A stretch of DNA of 9,280 nt from an uncultured Bacteroidales bacterium (GCA_905235615.1 CAJOMB010000053.1:1-9280); one strand, 5' to 3'. Numbered from the stretch's first letter, positions 1 to 7,161 are shown. Notes: generated by a model not told the origin, from the sequence alone. Program-made: numbers and translations.

Positions 1-82
<82 letters not shown>

Positions 83-94
<12 letters not shown>

Positions 95-149
95 CGAAAG
101 CCCCATGTGTCACCAGACACATGGGGTTTTTTTTTCGAAGAACCGCAGC
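83..149. repeat. 17-bp perfect inverted repeat of the 5S 3' end around the terminator
   Basis: Bases 83-99 (GCTGCGGTTCTTCGAAA) are the exact reverse complement of 133-149 (TTTCGAAGAACCGCAGC). The left arm contains the last 12 bases of the 5S gene and the right arm lies beyond the terminator T-tract. Together with the 10-bp terminator stem, a read-through transcript could fold into a roughly 27-bp rod with a one-sided internal bulge. The right arm also resembles what the 5' strand of 5S helix I would have to be, which could matter for processing. The pairing is seen directly; any function is inference. Confidence 0.85.
100..135 (+). terminator. Rho-independent terminator of the rRNA operon
   Basis: A 10-bp perfect stem pairs CCCCATGTGT (101-110) with ACACATGGGG (117-126) around a 6-base loop. 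Nine consecutive T residues (127-135) follow. This is a textbook intrinsic terminator starting about 6 bases after the 5S 3' end. It is nested inside a longer inverted repeat, described separately. Confidence 0.93.
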
Positions 150-248
150 AAGCTGCATCATTCGTTACCCCCTCTCCCATCCTCTCCCCTCGGGGGAGAG
201 GCTTAGGCCGTAGTTACACCGATCATCGGTCCGGAGGCTTGAAACCAA
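150..248. other. Intergenic spacer with two small palindromes
   Basis: No gene is visible here. CCTCTCCCC (181-189) pairs with GGGGAGAGG (193-201) over a 3-base loop, and a further CCTCTCCCAT run lies just upstream at 171-180. Bases 218-230 form the palindrome ACCGAT-C-ATCGGT. Both could lie in the 3' untranslated region of the minus-strand argR, but neither is followed by a T-run in that direction, so I do not call a canonical terminator. The CCTCTCCC-type hairpin may be a dispersed intergenic repeat, which one window cannot show. Confidence 0.5.
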
Positions 249-719
249 CTAATCTTCTATGGGCTCTAAGCGGGCGCGGATGCCGGGGAGGATGTGCTCC
301 AGAACATCCAGCGTCTGGTGCTGGGTGTAGCCGGCGCGGATGGCCAGGAACACGGCGTCGTCTCCGGCGATGGTTCCCATGATAGGAGCCGATATATGCC
401 GGTCCAGATAGGAGGCCAGGGCCGGAGCAAAACCCACCGGCGTTTTGATGACGGCCAGCGGAAGGGAGAACTCGATGCTTACGATGCTTCCGGCAAGGCT
501 GGTGGGAATGCTGCTCCGCACGGGTTGCGGCTTTTTGCATACATATCCCTCTCCGGGAATTTTCTGAATATTCAGGGCCTTGAGGTCCCGCGACAAGGTG
601 GCCTGGGTGGCCGATATGCCGCGCAGGCTCAGTTTCTCAAGCAGCTCATCCTGGCTGAAAACGGCTTCCTGGCCGATAATTTCCAGAATGGCTTGCTGGC
701 GTGTATGGGTAGGACGCAT
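249..719 (-). CDS. argR: Arginine repressor ArgR
   Basis: This is the arginine-responsive DNA-binding regulator of arginine biosynthesis and catabolism genes, cytoplasmic and hexameric in studied homologues. The start chosen gives 156 residues (MRPTHTRQQAI), the usual ArgR length. An in-frame start at 869 would add 50 residues unlike ArgR, encoded by AT-rich DNA that contains the promoter. Residues about 1-65 are the winged helix-turn-helix domain, with the family motif ATQATLSRDLKAL (37-49). A linker follows, then the C-terminal oligomerisation and arginine-binding domain with TPVGFAPALASYLD (93-106) and the signature GTIAGDDAVFLA (115-126), whose Asp pair contacts arginine in homologues. 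No arginine biosynthesis gene is adjacent. The gene stands alone between an rRNA operon and a divergent susCD operon, so it acts in trans and perhaps on its own promoter. Confidence 0.95.
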   Translation of the reverse strand: MRPTHTRQQAILEIIGQEAVFSQDELLEKLSLRGISATQATLSRDLKALNIQKIPGEGYVCKKPQPVRSSIPTSLAGSIVSIEFSLPLAVIKTPVGFAPALASYLDRHISAPIMGTIAGDDAVFLAIRAGYTQHQTLDVLEHILPGIRARLEPIED

Positions 720-741
720 AAGTTTTGTATTGATTTGCCTG

Positions 742-749
742 CAAATATA
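742..749 (-). promoter_or_regulatory. Probable argR promoter, -7 box TATATTTG
   Basis: On the minus strand, 749-742 reads TATATTTG, a full match to the Bacteroidetes primary sigma factor -7 consensus TAnnTTTG. It lies 22 bases upstream of the argR ATG at 719, giving a short leader. I found no convincing -33 TTG at the right distance, so the promoter may be weak or activator-dependent. Its position also supports the short argR start over the one at 869. Confidence 0.6.
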
Positions 750-750
750 A

Positions 751-776
751 TGAATAAAATCAGAATATAAATGAAT
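751..776. promoter_or_regulatory. Possible ArgR operator half-sites
   Basis: TGAAT occurs at 751-755 and again at 772-776, exactly 21 bp apart. Known ARG boxes are 18-bp imperfect palindromes with TGAAT half-sites, and in E. coli paired boxes repeat every 21 bp. The first copy, ATGAATAAAATCA (750-762), also resembles the B. subtilis AhrC box with one base missing. The ATTCA halves are poor in both copies, and the region is AT-rich enough for chance matches. The sites lie just upstream of the argR -7 box, a fitting place for autoregulation. Confidence 0.3.
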
Positions 777-791
777 ATTTAAGAAAATCAT

Positions 792-833
792 GCAAAAAAT
801 TCTTAAAAAGTTTGGAGAAAAGAATTTTTTTGC
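792..833. repeat. AT-rich inverted repeat around the susC -33 region
   Basis: GCAAAAAATTCTT (792-804) is the reverse complement of AAGAATTTTTTTGC (820-833) except for one extra T in the right arm. The 15-base spacer (805-819) contains the TTTG proposed as the susC -33 element, and the right arm ends 2 bases before the proposed -7 box. The layout resembles an operator for a dimeric regulator. A transcript hairpin is less likely, because both arms lie upstream of the expected transcription start. Confidence 0.5.
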
Positions 834-842
834 CGTACTTTG
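811..842 (+). promoter_or_regulatory. Candidate susC promoter
   Basis: TTTG (811-814) and TACTTTG (836-842) are separated by 21 bases. This resembles the Bacteroidetes arrangement of a -33 TTTG/TTG and a -7 TAnnTTTG, although the -7 box is one base short of consensus. Transcription would start near 848-850 and give a leader of about 100 bases before the susC ATG. An alternative is TTG (918-920) with TATCTTTA (938-945). It would put the start almost on the ATG and lacks the final G, so I prefer the upstream site. Confidence 0.45.
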
Positions 843-884
843 AAGCGGAATTAGTAAGTTGTGTATCAATATTTATTCGGTCCG

Positions 885-917
885 CTTGGGGCTATGTAAG
901 GACTTTTTACGCCCGAG
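885..917 (+). promoter_or_regulatory. Possible hairpin in the susC leader
   Basis: CTTGGG (885-890) pairs with CCCGAG (912-917) with one G-U pair, and C892 pairs with G911. After a 3-base bulge, GTAAG (896-900) pairs with TTTAC (906-910) over a 5-base loop. The hairpin lies in the predicted leader 34-66 bases before the susC ATG. No T-run follows, so it is not an intrinsic terminator. It could influence mRNA stability or translation, or have no function. Confidence 0.3.
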
Positions 918-950
918 TTGTAATCGAAGTGTATTTTTATCTTTAATACT

Positions 951-3900
951 ATGTTAAAAAAACTGTCTCTTGCATTGACATTCTTGATGCTTGGCATCGG
1001 AGTGTTTGCACAGACGCAGACGGTGAAAGGTGTTGTCACCTCTTCGGAGGACGGACTGCCTGTCATCGGTGCTTCTGTGTTTGTTTCGGGGACGTCCAAC
1101 GGTACGATTACCGATGACAACGGTAATTTCACCCTGACAGATGTCCCTGCGAATGCTTTCATCATTGTCGCCTACATGGCTATGCAGAGCAAGACGCTCC
1201 CGGCTTCGGCCCAGATGTCCGTCGTGCTTGACCCCGACAATGAAGTATTGAACGAAGTCGTCATTACGGCGATGGGTATCAGTCGTGAAAAGAAGGCCCT
1301 GGGCTATGCCGTCCAGGACGTTAAGAGCGAAGAACTCCTGCAGGGTGCCGCCACCAGCCTGGGCAGCGCCATCTCCGGCAAGGTGTCCGGTGTCTCCGTC
1401 ACCGCGTCGTCCGGTATGCCTGGTGCTTCCCAGCACATTGTTATCCGTGGCGCCCGTTCTTTTGACGGGGACAATACGCCGCTGTATGTCGTGGACGGTA
1501 TGCCTGTCACCTCCACTTCTTTCTATGATACAGGCAACTCCGTCACCGGCGCCGACTATGCCGACCGCGCCCTGGATATCGACCCCAACGACATCGAGAG
1601 CGTCAATATCCTGAAGGGTCAGGCTGCATCGGCCCTGTACGGTATGCGTGCCAGCAATGGTGTCATTGTCATCACCACCAAGAGTGGTGCGGGCCTGCAG
1701 AAAGGTCGTCCGCATATTTCCGTCAGTTCCAACGTGGCCGTTACCACCGTTTCCACCCTGCCTGCCTATCAGACCGAATTCGCTCAGGGTAACGGTGGAC
1801 GCTTCAGTAACATGACCTCCCTGGTATGGGGCCCTAAGATTTCCGACCTGGCCGATGATGCCCGCTTCGGTGGAAATACGGACAACAGCTACACGGCCGC
1901 CTTTGGGAAGCACCCGGGCCAGTACTATGTGCCGCAGCTGGCTGATGCCGGCCTCGACCCTTGGGCAACGCCCCAGGCTTACAACAACATGAACAGCTTC
2001 TTCAAGACCGGTGTGGAATGGAGCAACAACGTCAACGTGGCCCAGGCCTTCGACAAGGGGAGCTACTCCTTCTCCCTGGGCAGCACCACGTCCTCCGGTA
2101 TCGTGCCTAACACCGGCATGGAGCGTTACAATGCACGCCTGGCCGCCACTGCCAAGCTTAGCAAGCTGTTTACCACCGGCTTCAACGGCAGCTTCGTCGC
2201 GTCCAACGTGAACAAGCAGACCGGCGGCAACGACGGTCTGGTCAACGGCGTGTACGCTTCTCCTGCCAGCTACAACCTCGCCGGTATCCCCTATTGCCTT
2301 CCGGACGACCCATATACCCAGATTCACTTCCGCAATCTGACCTTCGACAACCCCTACTGGGCTGTGAACAACAACAATTTCAATGAGAAGACGCAGCGTT
2401 TCTATGGCAATGCCTATCTGAGTTTTGACATGCCTTTCAACAATGGCAAGATGAAGGTCAGCGCCAAGTACCAGCTGGGTATCGATGCATTCACCAACAA
2501 CAACCGTGACGTCTTTGGTTACGGTCACCGGGGAGAGAAGGGTGAAATCAGTGCGTATGGTGTCACCAGCAATGAACTCAATTCCCTGTTCACCGCCTCC
2601 TTCGACTGGAACATCAACTCCGAACTCCATTTCAATATCCTGTACGGTAACGAAATTGTCAATTCCCACAACAACCAGTACAGCGAGTATGGAAACGGGT
2701 TCAACTTCCCGGGCTGGAACCACATGAACAATGCCGTGGCTTCCTATGCCTATGAGTATGCCTCCAACCGCAGAACGTTCGGTAACTTCCTGAACGCCGC
2801 CCTGGACTGGAAGGACATGCTCTTCCTGAATGTCACCGGTCGCCAGGATACAGTTTCCTCCATGCCGGCCAACAGCCGCACGTTCTGGTATCCTTCCGTT
2901 TCCCTCGGTTTCATTTTCACCGAGCTGGAAGCTTTGAAGAACCCTGTGCTTACCTTTGGTAAATTGCGTGCTTCCTATTCCCAGGTGGGTATGGCCGGTA
3001 CTTACCGGGCCGATTACTATTCCGTTCCCACGTACGGTGGCGGTTTCTCCAGCGGTACGCCATTCTCCTATCCTTACAATGACATTACCGCTTACACGCC
3101 GTCCACCACGGTTTACAATTCCCAGTTGGTCCCCCAGAATACGGTCAGCTATGAAGGCGGTATCGACCTCGGCTTCTGGAACGGCGTGCTCACCTTTAAT
3201 TACACCTTCTCCCGTCAGAACGTAAAAGACCAGATCTTCGCCGTGCCGCTGGCCGGTTCCACCGGATCGGACAGCTTCATGACCAATGCCGGTTCCATCC
3301 ATACCAACGCCCATGAATTCACCATCGGCGCACAGCCTTTCAACAAGCGCAACTTCAAATGGGACATGGCGTTGAACTTCACCAAGGTTGACAACTATGT
3401 GGACAAGCTGGCCGATGGCGTGGAAAGCATTTTCCTAGGCGGCTTCGTGGAGCCGCAGGTCCGTGCCGGCATCGGGGACAAATTCCCGGTCATCTACGGT
3501 GTGAGCTACCTCCGCAATGAAAACGGCGATATTGTGGTGGATGAGTACGGTTATCCCCAGGTGGGAGAAGAAAAGGTCATCGGCTCCGTCTCTCCGGACT
3601 TCCAGGTCGGTTTCAACACCACTTTCGAGATTTACAAACTGAAGATTGCCGCCACCTTCGACTGGAAACAGGGCGGAAGCATGTACTGCGGCACCGCAGC
3701 CATGATGGATTACTATGGCACCAGCCAGAAATCGGCCGACTACAGAAAGATGGATTCCTTCCTCTTCGAGTTGCCTGCCGTGAAGGAAGTGGTGGATGCC
3801 AACGGCAATGTGACGTACGCCCCCAACGACATCCTGATTCCCGGAGACGAGGCCTACGATTACTTCACTGTCCTGTCCGACATTTCCGAATACTTTGTCC

Positions 3901-4130
3901 GGAAGACTTCCTACTTGAAACTCCGTGAATGCTCCATCAGCTATCCTTTCCAAATTGGAAAGACCACGCTGGCGGCCACTGCCTTCGCCCGCAATATCAT
4001 CCTGTGGTCGGCGCTCAAGGGCTTCGATCCCGAAGCTTCCCAGGGCAACACCAACATGGCCGGCGGCTTCGAACGCTTCTCCCTGCCGGGTGCATCCACC
4101 TTCGGATTTGGTTTAACCTTTAAATTCTGA
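951..4130 (+). CDS. SusC/RagA-family TonB-dependent outer-membrane transporter
   Basis: This is an outer-membrane beta-barrel importer that works with its SusD lipoprotein and is energised by TonB-ExbBD. At 1059 residues it has normal SusC length. Residues 1-20 are a Sec signal peptide (two Lys, a hydrophobic core, VFA then Q21). Residues about 24-95 form the carboxypeptidase-regulatory-like beta-sandwich typical of SusC (VKGVVTSSEDGLPVIGASV). A TonB-box-like segment EVVITAMG lies at 102-109. The plug domain spans about 112-245 and includes VIRGARS (164-170), PLYVVDGMPV (177-186) and ILKGQAASALYG (220-231). The remainder is the 22-strand barrel, ending in aromatic FGFGLTFKF as expected for BAM-dependent insertion. 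There is no N-terminal STN signalling domain, so direct anti-sigma signalling is unlikely. susD starts 5 bases after the stop. The substrate cannot be inferred; oligosaccharide, peptide or other ligands are possible. Confidence 0.96.
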   Translation: MLKKLSLALTFLMLGIGVFAQTQTVKGVVTSSEDGLPVIGASVFVSGTSNGTITDDNGNFTLTDVPANAFIIVAYMAMQSKTLPASAQMSVVLDPDNEVLNEVVITAMGISREKKALGYAVQDVKSEELLQGAATSLGSAISGKVSGVSVTASSGMPGASQHIVIRGARSFDGDNTPLYVVDGMPVTSTSFYDTGNSVTGADYADRALDIDPNDIESVNILKGQAASALYGMRASNGVIVITTKSGAGLQKGRPHISVSSNVAVTTVSTLPAYQTEFAQGNGGRFSNMTSLVWGPKISDLADDARFGGNTDNSYTAAFGKHPGQYYVPQLADAGLDPWATPQAYNNMNSFFKTGVEWSNNVNVAQAFDKGSYSFSLGSTTSSGIVPNTGMERYNARLAATAKLSKLFTTGFNGSFVASNVNKQTGGNDGLVNGVYASPASYNLAGIPYCLPDDPYTQIHFRNLTFDNPYWAVNNNNFNEKTQRFYGNAYLSFDMPFNNGKMKVSAKYQLGIDAFTNNNRDVFGYGHRGEKGEISAYGVTSNELNSLFTASFDWNINSELHFNILYGNEIVNSHNNQYSEYGNGFNFPGWNHMNNAVASYAYEYASNRRTFGNFLNAALDWKDMLFLNVTGRQDTVSSMPANSRTFWYPSVSLGFIFTELEALKNPVLTFGKLRASYSQVGMAGTYRADYYSVPTYGGGFSSGTPFSYPYNDITAYTPSTTVYNSQLVPQNTVSYEGGIDLGFWNGVLTFNYTFSRQNVKDQIFAVPLAGSTGSDSFMTNAGSIHTNAHEFTIGAQPFNKRNFKWDMALNFTKVDNYVDKLADGVESIFLGGFVEPQVRAGIGDKFPVIYGVSYLRNENGDIVVDEYGYPQVGEEKVIGSVSPDFQVGFNTTFEIYKLKIAATFDWKQGGSMYCGTAAMMDYYGTSQKSADYRKMDSFLFELPAVKEVVDANGNVTYAPNDILIPGDEAYDYFTVLSDISEYFVRKTSYLKLRECSISYPFQIGKTTLAATAFARNIILWSALKGFDPEASQGNTNMAGGFERFSLPGASTFGFGLTFKF

Positions 4131-4135
4131 CGATT

Positions 4136-5707
4136 ATGAAAGCACTGAAATATATTGTGGCTGCAGCGGCGGTCCTTCTCACCGTCTCCTGCTCCCAGAA
4201 AGCTTTGGACGACGTCAATGAGGACTTGAACCATCCCAAAGACGTCACTGCCAACTTCATCTTTGCCGATATTCCCACGGCTACCGCCATCAGTGTTACC
4301 GGTGGAGACTTCAACACCTACCTGGGTGTCGCGGTTGAGCACTGGGGTGGTGCCCATGCCCAGATGTTCAGCGCAGACCAGCGCCGGGCGGAATGGAATT
4401 CCTCCTCCACCTTCAACAATCCGTGGGTGAATACCTACGTCACCCTGAAAAACTGTCTTGCCGTCATCGAGAAATGTGCGGATGACGCAACGGGCACTGA
4501 TGCCGGTGACGCCGGCCTCCGCGGCATGGCTGAAGTGCTGTTTGCCTACAACCTGGCCGTTCTGACCGACCTGTTCGGCGATGTGCCTTACAAAGAGGCG
4601 TTTGACTACAAGAAATTCATGACGCCTGCCGTAGACAGCCAGGAGTCCATCTACGCCGATATCTTCAAGATTCTGGACCAGGCCATCGCCGATCTGCAAA
4701 GCAAGACCAGCGTGAGCAATTACGACCTGCTGTACGGTGGTGACACGGCACTCTGGACCAAGTTTGCCAAGGGCCTGAAAGCCCGCCTGCTGCTGCACAC
4801 TGTTCTCCGTGCCTCCGACAAGGCCGCCGTCTATGCGCAGATATCCGCCCTTTGCGACGAGTCCTTCTCCGATCCTTCCGAGCAGGCCTCCTTCAACGCC
4901 TACAACTCCACCAACTACAATCCGCTTTTCGACTTTGAGTGGAGCCGTGACGATATTGCCATCAGCGAGAGCCTCTACAACAAGTTGGCAGACCGCAACG
5001 ATCCCCGTGCCGAAGTCATCTACTTCGACTCTTATTACTGGTGCCACCTTATCCCTGGCGACGAGGATCTGGACATCTACCCCATCCCTAACGGGATAGG
5101 GGAAGAAGCGCAGTATGAGTATTCCTACGACTGCTTTGTTTTTGCCCAGATTGCCTCCACCCATCTGCTGAGCTACCATGAGGTGCAGTTCATCAAGGCT
5201 GAGGCCGAGGCCCGTCTGGGTCACGAAGTCGCTGCAAAAGCGGCTGCCAAGAACGCCATTGAAGCCGCATTTATCAACACCCAGGCTTCCCTGGTAGCGG
5301 CCATGAATGCTCCGGATCTTCTCAATTACGGCGGACTTTATTATGAGGATGGCGACCCCTACGAGGGCGTAGCTCTCACCTCGGATATGGCCGATGACTA
5401 TTACGACGCTGTCGTGGATGGACTCAGCGGGGATGAACTGCTGGCCGAAATCATGGTCCAGAAATATCTTGCCTTCTATGGTGCCAATGGTGAATCTGTA
5501 GAAGCCTACAATGACATTCGTCGTCTGATGGCTGCGAATGAGGACTTTATCGAACTGGAGAACCCGAACAATGCCGCCGGCAAGTTCCCGCTCCGCTGCG
5601 GTTACGGCTCTTCCGACACCACGGCCAACCCGAACGTCAAAGAGCGCTTCGGCACCGGTGCCTACGTATATACCGAGCCGGTTTGGTGGGCTCTGGGTAC
5701 CAGATAA
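4136..5707 (+). CDS. SusD/RagB-like surface lipoprotein (SusD-like_2 type)
   Basis: This is the nutrient-binding lid of the SusCD importer, anchored on the cell surface by lipid. The start gives a lipoprotein signal: two Lys, a hydrophobic core, and LLTVSC with Cys19 as the lipidated residue. KALDDVNED follows, with the acidic residues typical of Bacteroidetes surface export signals. The segments LDDVNEDLNHPKDV, NLAVLTDLFGDVPYKEAF, SIYADIFKILDQAIADL and ALWTKFAKGLKARLLLH match what I know of the SusD-like_2 branch (Pfam PF12771), a TPR-containing helical fold. Its 523 residues fit that family. The mature protein has several further cysteines (for example in NCLAVIEKC and YYWCHLIP), which is mildly unusual. 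Translation is probably coupled to susC, which ends 5 bases upstream. The ligand is unknown, and no enzyme gene nearby suggests one. Confidence 0.93.
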   Translation: MKALKYIVAAAAVLLTVSCSQKALDDVNEDLNHPKDVTANFIFADIPTATAISVTGGDFNTYLGVAVEHWGGAHAQMFSADQRRAEWNSSSTFNNPWVNTYVTLKNCLAVIEKCADDATGTDAGDAGLRGMAEVLFAYNLAVLTDLFGDVPYKEAFDYKKFMTPAVDSQESIYADIFKILDQAIADLQSKTSVSNYDLLYGGDTALWTKFAKGLKARLLLHTVLRASDKAAVYAQISALCDESFSDPSEQASFNAYNSTNYNPLFDFEWSRDDIAISESLYNKLADRNDPRAEVIYFDSYYWCHLIPGDEDLDIYPIPNGIGEEAQYEYSYDCFVFAQIASTHLLSYHEVQFIKAEAEARLGHEVAAKAAAKNAIEAAFINTQASLVAAMNAPDLLNYGGLYYEDGDPYEGVALTSDMADDYYDAVVDGLSGDELLAEIMVQKYLAFYGANGESVEAYNDIRRLMAANEDFIELENPNNAAGKFPLRCGYGSSDTTANPNVKERFGTGAYVYTEPVWWALGTR

Positions 5708-5717
5708 GTCTGCATTA

Positions 5718-5748
5718 TTGGGAAAATCCAATAAAATTTGTAAATTTG
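5718..5748 (+). promoter_or_regulatory. eno promoter (TTG, 20 bp, TAAATTTG)
   Basis: TTG (5718-5720) is followed after 20 bases by TAAATTTG (5741-5748), a full match to the Bacteroidetes -7 consensus TAnnTTTG at an appropriate spacing. Transcription should start around 5754-5756, about 37 bases before the eno ATG at 5793. The -7 box overlaps the left arm of the susCD terminator hairpin. Confidence 0.75.
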
Positions 5749-5778
5749 CGCCGCTACAGAAAGCGACGCAAATTTTTT
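5742..5778 (+). terminator. Intrinsic terminator of susCD, overlapping the eno promoter
   Basis: AAATTTGCG (5742-5750) pairs with CGCAAATTT (5767-5775). After one C/A mismatch, CGC (5752-5754) pairs with GCG (5763-5765) over an 8-base loop. The stem is 12 of 13 bp and runs into a T6 tract (5773-5778). It lies 35 bases after the susD stop, where a terminator is expected. The left arm is the eno -7 box and the initiation region, so transcripts starting at eno would not contain the whole hairpin and should escape termination. Confidence 0.65.
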
Positions 5779-5792
5779 AATCAATATCTACT

Positions 5793-7100
5793 ATGCAGAT
5801 CGTACAAGTTTTCGGTAGAGAGATCCTGGATTCCCGCGGAAATCCTACCATCGAAGTTGAAGTTACCCTTGATTCCGGTTTTGTGGGCACAGCCGCTGTT
5901 CCTTCCGGCGCTTCCACCGGTGAAAACGAGGCCCTGGAGCTCCGTGACGGCGACAAGAAGCGTTACGGCGGCAAGGGCGTTCTCAAGGCTGTGGACAATG
6001 TGAACAAGGTGATTGCCCCCGAAATCATCGGCATGGATGCCACGCAGCAGCGTGCCATCGACAAGGCCATGATCGAGCTGGACGGCACGCCCACCAAGAG
6101 CAAGCTGGGCGCCAACGCCATCCTGGGCGTTTCCCTGGCTGTCGCCAAGGCTGCCGCCGCCGAGCTGGGCATGCCCCTGTACCGTTACCTGGGTGGCACC
6201 AACGCCTATGTTCTCCCGGTTCCCATGATGAACATCATCAACGGTGGCGCCCACTCCGACGCTCCCATCGCCTTCCAGGAGTTCATGATTCGTCCCATCG
6301 GCGCCAAGAGCGAGGCTGAGGCCGTACGCATGGGTGCTGAGGTGTTCCACGCTCTGCAGAAAGTGCTCAAGGGCCGTGGCCTGTCCACCGCCGTGGGTGA
6401 TGAGGGTGGTTTCGCCCCTGCCCTGAAGGGCATCAACGACGCCCTGGACTGCATCATCGCCGCCATCGAAGGGGCCGGTTACGTTCCCGGTAAGGATGTG
6501 ACCATCGCCATGGACTGTGCAGCTTCCGAGTTCTGCTTCAAGGAGGACGGCAAGTTCTTCTACGACTACAAGCAGCTCAAGGACGGCAAGAAGAAAGACC
6601 CTCGCGGCCGCAAGCTCTCCACGGACCAGCAGATCAACTACCTGAAGCAGCTCATTGCCAAGTACCCCATCGACTCCATCGAGGACGGCCTGTCCGAGGA
6701 AGACTGGGAAGGCTGGGTGAAGCTCACCAAGGCCATCGGCGACAAGTGCCAGCTCGTGGGTGACGACCTCTTCGTGACCAACGTGAAGTACCTGCAGAAG
6801 GGTATCGAGATGGGCGCCGGCAACAGCATCCTCATCAAGGTGAACCAGATCGGTTCCCTCACCGAGACGCTGGACGCCATCGAGATGGCCCACCGTCACG
6901 GCTACACCACCGTCACTTCCCACCGTTCCGGTGAGACGGAGGACACCACCATCGCCGACATCGCCGTGGCCACCAACAGCGGCCAGATCAAGACCGGTTC
7001 CCTGTCCCGCACAGACCGTATCGCCAAGTACAACCGCCTCATGCGCATCGAAATCGAACTGGCCGAAGAAGCCCGTTACGGTTACAAGAAGCTCCGCTAA
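5793..7100 (+). CDS. eno: Enolase (phosphopyruvate hydratase)
   Basis: Enolase interconverts 2-phosphoglycerate and phosphoenolpyruvate in glycolysis and gluconeogenesis; it is cytoplasmic and Mg-dependent. The 435 residues are full length. The N-terminal domain shows GREILDSRGNPT (8-19) and the flexible loop SGASTGENEAL (38-48). In the TIM barrel, substrate and catalytic residues match the family: H154, E163 (FQEF), E204 (GDEGG), K349 in ILIKVNQIGSLTET (346-359), H377-R378-S379 (SHRSG) and K400. Mg ligands are D241, E297 (SIEDG) and D324 (GDD). The AHSDAPIAFQEF segment is, from memory, the form seen in Bacteroidetes enolases. Codon choice is very restricted (GGC, ATC, AAG, CTG, ACC dominate), as expected for a highly expressed gene. 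It has its own promoter and is not part of the susCD operon. Confidence 0.98.
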   Translation: MQIVQVFGREILDSRGNPTIEVEVTLDSGFVGTAAVPSGASTGENEALELRDGDKKRYGGKGVLKAVDNVNKVIAPEIIGMDATQQRAIDKAMIELDGTPTKSKLGANAILGVSLAVAKAAAAELGMPLYRYLGGTNAYVLPVPMMNIINGGAHSDAPIAFQEFMIRPIGAKSEAEAVRMGAEVFHALQKVLKGRGLSTAVGDEGGFAPALKGINDALDCIIAAIEGAGYVPGKDVTIAMDCAASEFCFKEDGKFFYDYKQLKDGKKKDPRGRKLSTDQQINYLKQLIAKYPIDSIEDGLSEEDWEGWVKLTKAIGDKCQLVGDDLFVTNVKYLQKGIEMGAGNSILIKVNQIGSLTETLDAIEMAHRHGYTTVTSHRSGETEDTTIADIAVATNSGQIKTGSLSRTDRIAKYNRLMRIEIELAEEARYGYKKLR

Positions 7101-7116
7101 TTCAGGCGTTTGCAAA

Positions 7117-7161
7117 CATTTGGGCGAGGTGGGCGGCACGAAAACCCACCTCGCCCAAATG
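7117..7161. terminator. 17-bp perfect hairpin between convergent genes
   Basis: CATTTGGGCGAGGTGGG (7117-7133) is the exact reverse complement of 7145-7161, with an 11-base loop. It fills most of the 62-base gap between the eno stop and the stop of the converging reductase gene, ending 1 base from the latter. No long T-run follows on either strand; the minus strand continues with TTTGC. It may be a bidirectional terminator of low U-content, or a 3'-end stabilising hairpin for both mRNAs. The 10-bp palindrome GTTTGCAAAC (7108-7117) abuts it. Confidence 0.65.

Noticed and set aside
127..149. Start of a second, inverted 5S copy
   Set aside because: Only the 17 bases matching the 5S terminus are inverted; the sequence after 149 does not continue into 5S interior sequence on either strand.
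150..248. Possible tRNA after the 5S gene
   Set aside because: tRNAs often follow 5S, but I find no TTCGA-type T-loop, no anticodon stem and no acceptor pairing in this spacer.
294..770. 158-codon plus-strand open frame opposite argR
   Set aside because: It is antisense to a clear ArgR gene and has no recognisable domain.
720..869. N-terminal extension of argR by 50 residues
   Set aside because: The extension is AT-rich, encodes residues unlike any ArgR N-terminus and covers a good -7 box. Starting at 719 gives the family's usual length.
954..3314. 786-codon open frame on the minus strand, antisense to susC
   Set aside because: It lies opposite a convincing susC. Its translation is low-complexity and rich in Gly, Val, His and Arg, with no recognisable domain. 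Strong codon bias on the sense strand removes antisense stops.
3941..5731. 596-codon open frame on the minus strand, antisense to susD
   Set aside because: Same codon-bias shadow effect. It overlaps the whole of a clear SusD lipoprotein gene and crosses the susC-susD junction, and no family is recognisable.
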